Under the pieces are notes generated by a model, which saw only the letters and a program-made list of their open reading frames with translations, ran no database searches and had not been told where the DNA came from. Shown piece by piece: positions 45,043 through 54,017 of a stretch of DNA of 64,000 nt (position 1 is the first letter of the stretch; every line of letters starts with the position of its first letter). This DNA comes from Leucobacter luti (GTDB lineage: Bacteria > Actinomycetota > Actinomycetes > Actinomycetales > Microbacteriaceae), in contig NZ_CP080492.1 in NCBI RefSeq assembly GCF_019464495.1, forward strand, positions 1,426,001-1,490,000. The letters are read 5' to 3'. The position numbers and the translations under genes are program-made.

Positions 45043-46235
45043 CCGGCACCGCCGATGACAGCCCAGACGAGGGCACCGATTCCCAACACGACACCGAGCG
45101 TGATTCCAGCTCCGATAAGGGCCGCGCGAGCAGGCGAAATCGCGCGATCAGCAACGACGCCGTCGGCGTCTGTCGCGCTCTGCTCCGCGCGCCGAGCATC
45201 CCGAGCCTGCGCGCGAGTCTGCCTGCCTGGGATCGCCGACACCACTGGGCCACGCACGGGCTGGGCGGCGCTGAGCTGCGGGTCCGCCAGGAGATCTGCG
45301 CGCGGCTGCCACGCGTCGGCGATGATTTCGAGCGGCGTCACGTCGTAGCCGAAGCCGCGCTGCACGTCTTGCAGTGCGGCACCGAATTCCGCCATCGAGG
45401 CGAACCGCGCCCCGGGGGTCCGCTGCATCGCGCGCGCGAGCACTGCATCAAATGGGGCGTATCCGGTCGCGCCTGGAATCGGGCGCACCTCGGCCTTGCC
45501 GATCCGCTCAATCAACTTTGCACGAGTATTGCGATCCTTGTTCTCGTCTTCGAAGGGCGAGCGACCAGCCGCAAAAGTGTAGAGCGTCGCGGCGAGCGAC
45601 CAGATCTCGCTTGCCACGCTGCCAGCGCTGTCGAGGCGCACAACTTCGGGGGCCGACCAGGGCACCGACATCGCGACTTCTTCCGAGGGCAGCGCCGAGT
45701 CTGCGAGCGAGCGAGCAATTCCGAAGTCGGAGAGCGCCGGGCGCCCGAGTTGGGTCACGAGCACGTTTGACGGCTTGATGTCGCGGTGCAGCATTCCGGC
45801 GCGGTGCGCCGTTTCGAGTGCACCGGCCAACCGCACCCCGGCGTCGAGGACCTCATTCAGGGGTGCCGGGCTCCCCTTCGTGAGGGCGCCGAGAGACGCC
45901 GGGCAGTACTCCATCACGAGATATGGCCGCCCGGAGAGGGCAATCCCCGCCTGGTAAATCGACACAATAGAGGGGTGGGCGCTCAGCCCGGCCATGGCAT
46001 CGGCCTCCCGCTCGAACACGTCGCGTCGATCCGGTGCCGAATCGAGCACCTTCACCGCGACCACGCGGCGCGGGAGATCCTGCTCGTAGAGATAGACCTG
46101 TGCGAATCCGCCAGACCCCAGCGGGCGCACAAAACTGAACCCGGGGATGCCCGGCTGTTCGGCGACCCGCTGATCTGCCACGGCTATGCTGCTCCGTGCG
46201 TTCCGCGCGCGGCGGCGGGCAGAGATGGAGGGCAC
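45039..46235 (-). CDS. PknB-type Ser/Thr protein kinase with C-terminal TM helix
   Basis: Hanks-type kinase of 398 residues, first gene of the operon. P-loop LGSGGFAQVYLY, catalytic Lys in VVAVKVLD, catalytic loop LHRDIKPSNVLV, DFG, and APEV are all present. A long disordered linker leads to one TM helix near the C-terminus (ALIGAGITLGVVLGIGALVWAVIGG) with almost no external part, so it has no sensor domain of its own. The subdomain IX Asp is Glu (SEIWSL). The activation segment has Ser rather than Thr (SALPSEEVAMS). The start used is GTG 46235. It overlaps the giant Ig-like protein gene, whose ectodomain could act as the sensor. Likely substrates are the DHT motifs in the downstream proteins (inference). 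Confidence 0.9.
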   Translation of the reverse strand: MPSISARRRARNARSSIAVADQRVAEQPGIPGFSFVRPLGSGGFAQVYLYEQDLPRRVVAVKVLDSAPDRRDVFEREADAMAGLSAHPSIVSIYQAGIALSGRPYLVMEYCPASLGALTKGSPAPLNEVLDAGVRLAGALETAHRAGMLHRDIKPSNVLVTQLGRPALSDFGIARSLADSALPSEEVAMSVPWSAPEVVRLDSAGSVASEIWSLAATLYTFAAGRSPFEDENKDRNTRAKLIERIGKAEVRPIPGATGYAPFDAVLARAMQRTPGARFASMAEFGAALQDVQRGFGYDVTPLEIIADAWQPRADLLADPQLSAAQPVRGPVVSAIPGRQTRAQARDARRAEQSATDADGVVADRAISPARAALIGAGITLGVVLGIGALVWAVIGGAG

Positions 46236-46244
46236 ATACCCCTA

Positions 46245-46250
46245 ATGATA
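46245..46250 (-). promoter_or_regulatory. Candidate -10 box for the kinase operon
   Basis: TATCAT on the minus strand, 10-15 nt upstream of the kinase GTG and downstream of the rplA terminator. No good -35 match was found, so this is tentative. Confidence 0.35.
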
Positions 46251-46278
46251 CGAGATAGCTGCGACTCCTCCTAAACCC

Positions 46279-46316
46279 AGAAATCCCCCCGCTCCAGTTG
46301 GAGCGGGGGGATTTCT
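46279..46316 (-). terminator. Terminator of the rplK-rplA operon
   Basis: A perfect 17-bp stem, AGAAATCCCCCCGCTCC with GGAGCGGGGGGATTTCT, and a 4-nt loop. It separates rplA from the kinase operon. Confidence 0.88.
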
Positions 46317-46320
46317 GTCC

Positions 46321-46339
46321 GGCGCCGCCACGCGGCGCC
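46321..46339. repeat. Second hairpin downstream of rplA
   Basis: GGCGCCGC, loop CAC, GCGGCGCC: a perfect 8-bp stem between the rplA stop and the main terminator, possibly part of a tandem terminator. Confidence 0.55.
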
Positions 46340-46355
46340 TCGGCGACCTGAGTGG

Positions 46356-47045
46356 TTACAGGCCCGAAACGTCGAGCGGGATGCCCGGGCCGAAGGTCGT
46401 CGAAACGGCGCCCTTCTGCACGTACTTGCCCTTAGCCGACGAGGGCTTCAGACGCGAGATCTCGTCGAGCACCGACGTGATGTTGTCCGTGAGCTGATCT
46501 GCCGTGAACGAGGCCTTGCCAACAATGAAGTGCACGTTTGCGTGCTTGTCGACGCGGAACTCGATCTTGCCACCCTTGATGTCGGTCACGGCCTTGGCCG
46601 GATCCGGGGTCACCGTGCCGGTCTTCGGGTTCGGCATCAGACCACGGGGGCCGAGCACCTTACCGAGACGACCGACCTTGCCCATAAGCTCGGGGGTCGA
46701 AACAGCCGAATCGAAGTCGGTGTAGCCAGCGGCAACCTTCTCGATCAGCTCGTCGCCGCCGACCTCGTCAGCGCCAGCAGCAATAGCTGCCTCGGCTGCC
46801 GCGCCAACTGCGAACACGATGACGCGAGCGGTCTTGCCCGTGCCGTGGGGGAGGCTGACGGTGCCACGCACCATCTGATCTGCCTTGCGGGGATCCACAC
46901 CGAGCTTGACTGCAACCTCAACGGTCGAGTCGGTCTTGGTGGAACCGGTCTCCTTCGCCAGGGCGACTGCCTCGGCGGGAGTGTAGAACTTGTCTGCCTG
47001 AATCTTCTCGGCAGCGGCGCGGTACGCCTTCGACTTCTGTGCCAT
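46356..47045 (-). CDS. rplA: 50S ribosomal protein L1
   Basis: A 229-residue L1 protein that binds 23S rRNA at the L1 stalk. It begins [15 protein letters not shown] and carries the family signature around [22 protein letters not shown] and [12 protein letters not shown]. Full length. It follows rplK by 10 bp and is cotranscribed with it; L1 often represses its own operon in bacteria, though no mimic site was located here. Confidence 0.98.
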   Translation of the reverse strand: MAQKSKAYRAAAEKIQADKFYTPAEAVALAKETGSTKTDSTVEVAVKLGVDPRKADQMVRGTVSLPHGTGKTARVIVFAVGAAAEAAIAAGADEVGGDELIEKVAAGYTDFDSAVSTPELMGKVGRLGKVLGPRGLMPNPKTGTVTPDPAKAVTDIKGGKIEFRVDKHANVHFIVGKASFTADQLTDNITSVLDEISRLKPSSAKGKYVQKGAVSTTFGPGIPLDVSGL

Positions 47046-47055
47046 GTTCGTACCC

Positions 47056-47484
47056 TTACTCGACCGTGATGCCCATGGAGCGAGCGGTGCCCGCGATGAT
47101 CTTCGACGCGGCGTCGATGTCGTTCGCGTTCAGATCAGCCTGCTTCTGCTCAGCGATCTGACGAACCTGCTCAGCCGTCACCTTTGCCACCTTGACGGTG
47201 TGCGGGGTGCCGGAGCCCTTCTGGACTCCTGCGGCCTTCTTGAGCAGCTCTGCAGCCGGCGGGGTCTTGAGCACGAACGTGAACGAGCGATCCTCGTAGA
47301 CGGTGATCTCAACCGGGACAACGTTGCCGCGCTGCGACTCCGTTGCGGCGTTGTACGCCTTGCAGAACTCCATGATGTTGACGCCGTGCTGACCCAGAGC
47401 AGGGCCGACGGGCGGTGCCGGGTTGGCAGCGCCGGCAGCGATCTGAAGCTTGATCAGACCGGTAACCTTCTTGGCTTTAGCCAT
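47056..47484 (-). CDS. rplK: 50S ribosomal protein L11
   Basis: A 142-residue L11, part of the GTPase-associated centre. It starts at ATG 47484 ([20 protein letters not shown]) with AAGGAAA upstream. The proline-rich [14 protein letters not shown] and the C-terminal [11 protein letters not shown] are typical. A longer reading to 47562 has no support. Confidence 0.98.
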   Translation of the reverse strand: MAKAKKVTGLIKLQIAAGAANPAPPVGPALGQHGVNIMEFCKAYNAATESQRGNVVPVEITVYEDRSFTFVLKTPPAAELLKKAAGVQKGSGTPHTVKVAKVTAEQVRQIAEQKQADLNANDIDAASKIIAGTARSMGITVE

Positions 47485-47581
47485 GATTGTTTCCTTTCCT
47501 TCGAGCGAGTGTCCCCGCTCTCCCGCAGTTCCGGCCGATCCGGACGCGGTGCTATTGCGCACGTTCGCACGCGCGCAACCT

Positions 47582-47602
47582 CAGAAGTTTAGCTCACTTC
47601 TG
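47582..47602 (-). promoter_or_regulatory. rplK promoter -10 inside a palindrome
   Basis: CAGAAGT, 7 nt, ACTTCTG form perfect 7-bp arms. TAAACT (minus strand, 47586-47591) is the best -10 box for rplKA. The -35 is not clear. Confidence 0.5.
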
Positions 47603-47690
47603 GCAGTTTCGCATCTCGGGCCAGCAGCCGCGCGCCCACCGCGAACACGCCGGCAGACCACGACTGGGCTGGGCTGTGGGCTGGGCTGGG

Positions 47691-47720
47691 CGGAGCGGAG
47701 CGGAGCGGAGCGGAGCGGAG
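47691..47720. repeat. Tandem pentamer (CGGAG)6
   Basis: Six perfect CGGAG units directly after a CTGGG-rich segment in the nusG-rplK spacer. A length-variable simple repeat is possible; it is not a CRISPR. Confidence 0.9.
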
Positions 47721-47869
47721 CCGAACCGGCGCTTGGGTGTGCGGCGCGCAGCGGTGGCATCGTCCTCTCTCAGGCTCGCACTTCCCGCCGGGGCTGTTGC
47801 GTGAACAGGTCTTGGATGCACATCCGCAGCGGGAGGGACCCCGGACCAGTCCCCGCGCCACCAACGCAA

Positions 47870-47898
47870 CAGGGGCCCCGCGCAATGCGGAGCCCCTG
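47870..47898 (-). terminator. nusG terminator
   Basis: CAGGGGCCCCGC, loop GCAAT, GCGGAGCCCCTG (one mismatch). On the minus strand it starts 27 nt past the nusG stop and is followed by TTGCGTTGG. Confidence 0.75.
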
Positions 47899-47924
47899 AT
47901 GCGTGCGGCCGAAGCCAGGAAAAC

Positions 47925-48746
47925 CTAGACCATCTTGGTGACCTGGTCGAAGCCGAGCTCCACGGGAGTCTCTCGTTCGAACAGGGACACGAGCACGGTG
48001 AGTTTGCCAGCGGCGGCGTTGATCTCGCTAATCGTGCCGGGAAGCCCCTCGAAGGAGCCCGACTTGATCGTGATCGTTTCGCCGACCTCGAAGTCGATCT
48101 CAACGTTGCCCTGAGCAGCAGCGTTGGCCGCGGCCTTGCCCTTCGCCGTTGCCGCGGGCTCGAGCTCGACAGTGCTCTTCAGCATCTCGAAGGCCTCATT
48201 GATCCGCAGCGGAACCGGGTTGTGCGCGTTGCCAACGAAGCCGGTGACGCCCGGGGTGTGCCGGACAACAGACCACGTGGATTCGGTGAGGTTCATACGG
48301 ACCAGCACATAGCCGGGGATGCGCACGCGCGTCACCATCTTGCGCTGGCCGTTCTTGACCTCCATGACTTCTTCCATGGGGACCTGGATCTCAAAGATGT
48401 CATCGACAGCGCCCATCGTCTCGCGACGGTTCCACAGGTTCGACTTCACCTTGCGCTCGTATCCGGCATAGGTGTGAATCACAAACCACTTGCCCGGACG
48501 GCGACGCAGATCCTTCTTGAACGCCTTGTAAGGATCTTCGGTGCTCTCGCCCTCAGAATCCTCGCTCGCTTCTTCCTCGGTCTCCTCGTCGACAATCGCA
48601 CTGGCGGCCGCTTCGGCCTCATCAGCGCTGTCAATGTCAAGCGCATCCTCGACTGCCGCGTCTACTACGGGGTCAGCCGTGTGCGCCAGCGCGTCGAGTG
48701 CCGCATCGAGGTCGGCCTCGGGTGTGTTGCTCGTCTCGCTCGTCAT
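47925..48746 (-). CDS. nusG: Transcription termination/antitermination protein NusG
   Basis: A 273-residue NusG. An acidic, disordered N-terminal extension of about 80 residues, common in Actinobacteria, precedes the NGN domain ([44 protein letters not shown]). The KOW domain is near the C-terminus ([21 protein letters not shown]). It follows secE by 60 bp, the standard order. Confidence 0.97.
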   Translation of the reverse strand: MTSETSNTPEADLDAALDALAHTADPVVDAAVEDALDIDSADEAEAAASAIVDEETEEEASEDSEGESTEDPYKAFKKDLRRRPGKWFVIHTYAGYERKVKSNLWNRRETMGAVDDIFEIQVPMEEVMEVKNGQRKMVTRVRIPGYVLVRMNLTESTWSVVRHTPGVTGFVGNAHNPVPLRINEAFEMLKSTVELEPAATAKGKAAANAAAQGNVEIDFEVGETITIKSGSFEGLPGTISEINAAAGKLTVLVSLFERETPVELGFDQVTKMV

Positions 48747-48806
48747 CTGCTGTTCTTGCTTTCTATGCGTGGGGGTTGGTGGCCGAAACTGTCGCGGAGT
48801 GCGCGA

Positions 48807-49079
48807 CTATCCGAGCGACGCCCCGAAGATGAAGACCGTTACGAACCCGAACAGCTGATCAAGCGCCCACACAATCGCCATCATGATCACGACGAAGGCG
48901 ATCACCACGAGCGTGTAGTTGATCAGTTCTTTGCGGGTGGGCGTCACAACTTTTTTCAGCTCGGCAATGACCTGCTGGATAAACAGGACAATCCGGCTGA
49001 ACCAGTTGCGCTTGGCAGCACGATCGGCCTTGGCGCGCTCGACCAGGCCGCCGCTTTCCTCAACTTCGCTACTGCTCAT
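48807..49079 (-). CDS. secE: Preprotein translocase subunit SecE
   Basis: A 90-residue single-span SecE. It starts at ATG 49079 (MSSSEVEESG) with AAAGGAA upstream. The amphipathic segment FIQQVIAELKKVVTPTRKEL and the TM helix (TLVVIAFVVIMMAIVWALDQL) match the short actinobacterial form. Confidence 0.95.
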   Translation of the reverse strand: MSSSEVEESGGLVERAKADRAAKRNWFSRIVLFIQQVIAELKKVVTPTRKELINYTLVVIAFVVIMMAIVWALDQLFGFVTVFIFGASLG

Positions 49080-49132
49080 CGCCGTTCCTTTCAATAAACC
49101 CGCCCGGCGCCGAAGCGCCGGACGGGAGCGGC

Positions 49133-49204
49133 AGGGCGGACAGGACTCGAACCTGCAACCTGCGGTTTTGGAGACCGCTGCTCTACCAATTGAGCCACCG
49201 CCCT
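49133..49204 (-). tRNA. tRNA-Trp (anticodon CCA)
   Basis: The acceptor stem AGGGCGG pairs with CCGCCCT. The anticodon stem GCGGT/ACCGC holds loop CTCCAAA with anticodon CCA at 49169-49171, and the T arm contains GGTTCGAGTCC. CCA is not encoded. Its position before secE-nusG is the usual actinobacterial arrangement. Confidence 0.96.
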
Positions 49205-49230
49205 ATGGAAACTGACCTCGCAAATTTCGC

Positions 49231-49256
49231 ATGCCTTCAGGGAGACCTTCAGGCAT
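49231..49256. repeat. Hairpin just upstream of tRNA-Trp
   Basis: ATGCCT/AGGCAT outer stem, a TC/TC mismatch, AGG/CCT inner stem and GAGA loop. It also contains CCTTCAGG twice. A TTGACT lies upstream on the minus strand. Confidence 0.45.
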
Positions 49257-49334
49257 AGGAAATTCTGGCAGAAGTCAACTACCTCACGCCACTGTACGGG
49301 ATCCCGGGCGGGTTGTCGAACTGAGTGTGATGCC

Positions 49335-49374
49335 GGCTGGGGCGTCGCCGAGATTCCACGGCGACACCCCAGCC
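49335..49374 (-). terminator. Terminator after the metallophosphoesterase gene
   Basis: GGCTGGGGCGTCGCCG and CGGCGACACCCCAGCC form a 16-bp stem with one mismatch, starting 3 nt past the stop codon. Confidence 0.85.
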
Positions 49375-49376
49375 CT

Positions 49377-51812
49377 CTAGTTGCGGCGCTGGGCGCGACG
49401 CAGACCCCACAGCAGAATGCAGCCAGCTCCCAGCGCGCCTGCCCCCACAAGCACGAGGAGCAGTCGCTCGCTTCCACCGGTACGCGCCAGCTCATTCGCG
49501 GACGTTTCCTGCCCCGGCGGGACTGCGCCGGGCACCTCCGCACCCGGCGCCTCACTGCCTGGCTTCCCCTCTCCTGGCTGCTCGCTCCCCGGCTTCTCGG
49601 GGATCGGCTTCTCGGGGATCGGCTTCTCGGGGATCGGCTTCTCGCTCGCGGCCTGCTCCCACGCAGCGTAGGCAGCGAGCAGGGTTGCAGCCGTTGCGTC
49701 GAGTGTGTCCTGAGCAACGTTGAGTCGCCCCTGGACGGCATGCGCCGTCCGCAGCTCTGCCCGCACCGCACGCTCGGCCTCAGCGACCTGCGCGGGGTCC
49801 GCGAGTTCGGCTGGCAGCCTGCGCTCCAATCCGAGCTGCACAGCGTCAATGGCATCGATGAGTGCTGCGCGATCGACCACCTCAAGCACCGCCTCCAGCG
49901 CGTCTACGGCGTCCGAGACGACGAAACCGAGGGCATCGGCATCGTCCTGCGTGGCCGGCGCGCCAGGCAGCTGCGCGCGCAGGGCGGCGATACCTGTTTC
50001 TGCCGCGGAGACATCCGCGACCGCAAACCCGTAATCCGCTTCTCCTGCGGGTGCAGCCGTTCCAATCACACGCTCGATCTGCCCGATGGCGGACTCCGCG
50101 CGGTCGATCTGCACGTCGAGGGCAGTCCGATCGATCGTTCCGGCCACGAAGCTGAACTCACGCGGCTCGCTCGCGTTCCCGTACGAGTCGTACGCCACGA
50201 GGGTGGCCCGGTACTCCTGCCCAATCGTGAGCGTGCGATCGATGGGCTGCCCCACGGTGTCCCCCTTCCGCACCGCGAGCGGGATATCAAGGACCGCGGG
50301 TTTCGGGGCAACGACGTAGTCGGAATAGATGCGGCCGTTCGCGGGAACCAGGTTGGTGACGAGCCCGGTCGCGGTATCCGTCACGCTGAGCGAGTATTCG
50401 GCGGTGAATTGGTCATCCCCTGCTTGCGGCACGCGCAGGACCGGTCCGGACGCCGTCTGCCGCACTGACGGCTGAGATTCAGTCCACGCCGGCGCTGCGG
50501 TATTCCGGTTCTCAGGGGTATAGGTAAAGCCGGCTTTCACCGCCGCCGGGCTCGTGCCGCGAGCAACGATCCAGCTGGGCCCCGCCAGAGAGCCTGACGA
50601 GGCAAACGGCGGATCCGTCTGGAACTGCCAGGTACCTGCGTCGTCATAGGTGCGGCCGGGCTGAGCGGCGTAGTTGATGCGGTCGATTTCGACTCGATCC
50701 GCGTAGACATCCACGACGACCGACTGAGCAGTCGGAATCGTTGCATCGCGCGCGAGACCCTCACCAAAGATCTGGAATTTGCCGTTATTCTCGCCGTACG
50801 ACATCGAGCCCTCGTTGACAGAGGTGAAGCTCTCCTGGTGAATCGAGCGCTCATCAGTGATGTTGAGGTGGGAGTGGCCGGAAAAGTACACGACCTGCGG
50901 GAAGTCGGCGAGGTTCGTCTTCAGTCCGCTGTTCGAGGATTGAGCCCCGTCCCACACCGTGGACGAGATGGGACGGTGTCCGAATACGAAAATGGGAAGG
51001 TGCTGTGTCGTGGGATCCGCAGAGATCGCGCTCAGACGCCCGTACAACCAACTTGCTTGGGCACTGTTCCATGCTTCGGTATTCACCACAAATGCGGGGA
51101 ACTCCCCGATGCTGCTCTCGTAGTAGCCCGTGGTGCCCGGGAACCAGTCCTCCGGATACTGCTCGGCCATCCGAGTGACGTAATCGTCGTGATTGCCGAA
51201 CGTCAGCATGACTTGAGTGTCCGTCATCCCGGTCCGCGCCAGGTTCTCCTCCAGCATCGCGCGCGGGTACTGGTGGTGCGCAGCGGTGTTGAAGTGGTTG
51301 TCGTTGATCTGATCCCCGTTCGAGATCAGCGCGTCAGGATGCGGCGCGATGCGCTGCAGAGTGTCGAAGTAGCCTTGCCATTTCAGCGCACTGACGTCGT
51401 CGCCCGTGGAGAGGTGGATATCGCTCATCACCGCGAATTGTGCAAGCGGCTCTTCCACCGACTTGATCAGGATCCCGCTGATCGCCGGAGCACTCTCTGA
51501 CCGGTCGGTGAAGGCTACCGCGCTCACATTGGCCGATGACTCGACCCGGATGGGTCCCGAGTAGACCGGGCTGTTCCTCGTCGGGTGCGTCCCATCGAGC
51601 GTGTACCGAATCTCGGCTCCAGCCTGCGCGGACACGGTCACGGTCTGCGCCCCGACGTATCGCCCACTGAGCAGACTGATCTGGGGAGCGGCGGGAGCCC
51701 CCTGAACTTCGGCCGCGATCGCGGCAGTGGGCATTCCACTTGGCATGACAGCCTGCGCTGCCAACAGCGCGACCCCGCTCAGCGCGAGTGCGACGATCCT
51801 TCGTCTGGACAT
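49377..51812 (-). CDS. Cell-wall-anchored metallophosphoesterase with LARTG sorting signal
   Basis: Secreted calcineurin-like phosphoesterase of 811 residues, starting at ATG 51812 (MSRRRIVALALSG) with GGGGAGA upstream. Signal peptide; a chitobiase C-terminal-like beta domain at about 45-120 (AEIRYTLDGTHPT); and the phosphoesterase at about 125-390 with VMSDIHLS, SNGDQIND, TFGNHDDY, FGHRPI and FSGHSHLN metal ligands. A Fn3-like region and a helical repeat region follow. The C-terminus has KPIPE repeats, LARTGG, a hydrophobic helix and RRAQRR, a class E sortase-type signal. Substrate unknown; extracellular phosphate esters are likely. Confidence 0.88.
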   Translation of the reverse strand: MSRRRIVALALSGVALLAAQAVMPSGMPTAAIAAEVQGAPAAPQISLLSGRYVGAQTVTVSAQAGAEIRYTLDGTHPTRNSPVYSGPIRVESSANVSAVAFTDRSESAPAISGILIKSVEEPLAQFAVMSDIHLSTGDDVSALKWQGYFDTLQRIAPHPDALISNGDQINDNHFNTAAHHQYPRAMLEENLARTGMTDTQVMLTFGNHDDYVTRMAEQYPEDWFPGTTGYYESSIGEFPAFVVNTEAWNSAQASWLYGRLSAISADPTTQHLPIFVFGHRPISSTVWDGAQSSNSGLKTNLADFPQVVYFSGHSHLNITDERSIHQESFTSVNEGSMSYGENNGKFQIFGEGLARDATIPTAQSVVVDVYADRVEIDRINYAAQPGRTYDDAGTWQFQTDPPFASSGSLAGPSWIVARGTSPAAVKAGFTYTPENRNTAAPAWTESQPSVRQTASGPVLRVPQAGDDQFTAEYSLSVTDTATGLVTNLVPANGRIYSDYVVAPKPAVLDIPLAVRKGDTVGQPIDRTLTIGQEYRATLVAYDSYGNASEPREFSFVAGTIDRTALDVQIDRAESAIGQIERVIGTAAPAGEADYGFAVADVSAAETGIAALRAQLPGAPATQDDADALGFVVSDAVDALEAVLEVVDRAALIDAIDAVQLGLERRLPAELADPAQVAEAERAVRAELRTAHAVQGRLNVAQDTLDATAATLLAAYAAWEQAASEKPIPEKPIPEKPIPEKPGSEQPGEGKPGSEAPGAEVPGAVPPGQETSANELARTGGSERLLLVLVGAGALGAGCILLWGLRRAQRRN

Positions 51813-52007
51813 CAGTATTCTCCCCGTTCTGACGCCCGTGATCGGGCGCACCCGTCCTAAGTTGTCAATACAGGGTGTCCGCATCCGTGCCGAGGCATGT
51901 CAGGTCCGTGAACGATGCGTCACCCCTGATTCATCCGCGCGTCTGACCTCCCCCGATTGCGCTCTTCGCGAGGCCAGATGTATTCGCCGCGGCGCACCTT
52001 GAACGCA

Positions 52008-52013
52008 TAGACT
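52008..52013 (+). promoter_or_regulatory. -10 box giving a probable leaderless aspC transcript
   Basis: TAGACT lies 8-13 nt before the GTG at 52021, placing the start site at or next to the start codon. The -35 is not clear. Confidence 0.45.
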
Positions 52014-52020
52014 CGAGGGC

Positions 52021-53223
52021 GTGACTCACATCTCCCGTCTTTCCCAGAAGATTGCCGCTATCGCGGAGTCTGCCACGCTCAAGGTCGATGCCAAGGCGAA
52101 GGCGCTCCAGGCCGAAGGTCGTCCCGTCATCAGCTACGCCGCTGGCGAGCCGGACTTCGCGACTCCGGCCCACATCGTCGAGGCTGCGCGCGCCGCGCTC
52201 GACAATCCCCAGAACTTCCGGTACACCGCAGCGGCTGGCTTGCCTGAGCTGAAGCGCGCAATCGCGGATAAGACCGCGCGTGACTCCGGCTGGGCGGTTG
52301 ATCCCGCGCAGGTGATTGTCACCAACGGCGGCAAGCAGGCCGTGTACCAGTCGTTCCAGGCACTGCTCGATCCGGGCGACGAAGTGCTGCTGCCCGCGCC
52401 ATACTGGACCACCTACCCCGAAGCGATTCAGCTCGCAGGCGGAGTGCCCGTCGAGGTGTTCGCCGGCTCCGATCAGGGCTACAAGGTGACCGTCGCGCAG
52501 CTGGAAGCTGCACGCACTGATCGCACGAAAGTCCTGCTGTTCGTCTCGCCGTCGAACCCGACCGGTGCCGTCTACTCTCCCGAAGAGACGAAGGCGATCG
52601 GCGATTGGGCTGAGGCCAACGGCCTGTGGATCATCGCAGATGAGATCTACCAGAATCTCACCTACGATGGGGTCCGCGCGATCTCCATTGTCGAAGCGAC
52701 TCCCGCACTCCAAGATCGCACGATCCTCGTCAACGGTGTCGCGAAGACCTACGCCATGACCGGGTGGCGTCTGGGCTGGATGATCGGGCCCTCCGACATC
52801 ATCAAGGGTGCGTCGAATCTGCAGTCCCACCTCAGCTCCAACGTGAACAACATCGCCCAGCGCGCCGCCATCGCAGCTCTCACGGGCCCGCAGGAGCCGA
52901 TTGAGGAGATGCGTCTCGCGTTTGACCGCCGGCGCAAGCTGATCGTCGCCGAACTCAATAAGGTGCCCGGCTTCAACTGCCCGACGCCCGAGGGCGCCTT
53001 CTACGCCTACGTGGATGTCACGGCGGCACTCGGGAAGCCGGTGCGCGGGATCACCCCGACCACCTCGCTTGAGCTCGCCGACCTGATCCTTGAGCACGCT
53101 GAGGTCGCAGCGGTTCCCGGCGAGGCCTTCGGCCCGTCCGGCTACCTCCGTTTCAGCTATGCGCTCGGGGATGAGGCGCTCCTGACAGGCGTGCGCCGGA
53201 TCCAGGCGCTGTTCTCGGAGTAG
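52021..53223 (+). CDS. aspC: Class I pyridoxal-phosphate aminotransferase (aspartate aminotransferase type)
   Basis: A 400-residue fold-type I aminotransferase, cytosolic. Substrate-side [13 protein letters not shown], the PLP-stacking region and the Asn/Tyr segment [11 protein letters not shown] are present. Asp-x-x-Tyr is in [10 protein letters not shown]. The Schiff-base Lys is in [16 protein letters not shown] and the carboxylate-binding Arg in YLRFSYAL. The pattern fits the Ib aspartate aminotransferase group (aspartate to oxaloacetate), although prephenate or other amino acids are possible. Confidence 0.9.
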   Translation: MTHISRLSQKIAAIAESATLKVDAKAKALQAEGRPVISYAAGEPDFATPAHIVEAARAALDNPQNFRYTAAAGLPELKRAIADKTARDSGWAVDPAQVIVTNGGKQAVYQSFQALLDPGDEVLLPAPYWTTYPEAIQLAGGVPVEVFAGSDQGYKVTVAQLEAARTDRTKVLLFVSPSNPTGAVYSPEETKAIGDWAEANGLWIIADEIYQNLTYDGVRAISIVEATPALQDRTILVNGVAKTYAMTGWRLGWMIGPSDIIKGASNLQSHLSSNVNNIAQRAAIAALTGPQEPIEEMRLAFDRRRKLIVAELNKVPGFNCPTPEGAFYAYVDVTAALGKPVRGITPTTSLELADLILEHAEVAAVPGEAFGPSGYLRFSYALGDEALLTGVRRIQALFSE

Positions 53224-53230
53224 CGACTGA

Positions 53231-53297
53231 GCGTGCCTCTGAGCACGCGCGACCACGTCAGCGGCGGTGGGTTCCATTCACGGATCCGCCGCCGCTG
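53231..53297. terminator. Two hairpins between aspC and the tetR gene
   Basis: GCGTGC/GCACGC (53231-53248, 6-nt loop) and CAGCGGCGG/CCGCCGCTG (53259-53267 with 53289-53297) lie between the convergent genes. Both lack a clear U tract. The rest of the 200-bp gap shows nothing further. Confidence 0.5.
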
Positions 53298-53423
53298 TCA
53301 TGCGCGGACAGCGTTGCAGCATCACTCGCTGCAGCCGCGCAGTCAGAGCGCACTGCCAGAAAACGCTGTGTCACCTGGCGCGGCCTTCGGCTGCGTGACA
53401 TCAGGCGGCGCCGCACACCGCTG

Positions 53424-53987
53424 TCAGAACGCGCGCAAGACCTGATCCAGCACCGCATCGACTGACTGCTCGGGGCGAAACAGGAGCCAGTCGAGGCAGG
53501 CAGCGGCGAGGGCACCGAAGAACGCGGCGCCAGCGGTCTCGGTGATCGCAGCGGCCCCCGTCGCATCACCTCCAGCCGCCCGCGCCGCGCGCAGCACGTC
53601 GCGCAGCCGCACCGCAACCGCTGCGCGAGCGACCTCCACGGTCGGGGCCCACGGCCGATCGGTGCGAAATGTCTCGGCAGTCATGATCTTTGCGAGGTCG
53701 AGATTGTCCCGCATGGCTGCGAGCGTGGCTCCCGCCACCGCACGCGGCGCGTCAGCTGCCAGTGCCGTTGCGCTCGCTGCATCGATTGCTGCGGAGAGCT
53801 GCGCATACCCGTCGCGGATCACGGCCTCGAAGATCGCGTCCTTTGAGGCAAAGTTGTAGTACAGGCTGCCCTTGGCGACTCCGGCGGCATCCGCAATCTG
53901 GTCCATGGACGCACCGCTGATCCCCTGCTGCGCTGCCACGCGCACCGCGGCCTGAGTGATGAGTCTTCGAGTATCGACGCGTGCCAT
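53424..53987 (-). CDS. TetR-family transcriptional regulator
   Basis: A 187-residue TetR repressor. The N-terminal HTH (ISGASMDQIADAAGVAKGSLYYNFASKDAIFEAV) is textbook. The ligand domain is helical with a conserved RDNLDLAKIMTAETFR segment. It is a single gene, about 30 bp downstream of the Lrp gene on the same strand, so the two may be cotranscribed. The target is unknown. Confidence 0.88.
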   Translation of the reverse strand: MARVDTRRLITQAAVRVAAQQGISGASMDQIADAAGVAKGSLYYNFASKDAIFEAVIRDGYAQLSAAIDAASATALAADAPRAVAGATLAAMRDNLDLAKIMTAETFRTDRPWAPTVEVARAAVAVRLRDVLRAARAAGGDATGAAAITETAGAAFFGALAAACLDWLLFRPEQSVDAVLDQVLRAF

Positions 53988-54017
53988 GACTCCTATCTTC
54001 CTCCCGTGCTCACGGGG

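Larger units (their letters stand above)
47485..47924. other. 440-bp spacer between nusG and rplK
   Basis: No gene seen. It holds the nusG terminator (47870-47898), a CTGGG-rich stretch running into six CGGAG units (47691-47720), and near rplK an AT-richer promoter region with TAAACT on the minus strand (47586-47591) inside a 7-7-7 palindrome (47582-47602). Confidence 0.7.

Noticed and set aside
47691..47720. CGGAG repeats as a CRISPR-like array
   Set aside because: Units are 5 bp with no spacers and no cas genes in the window; this is a simple tandem repeat.
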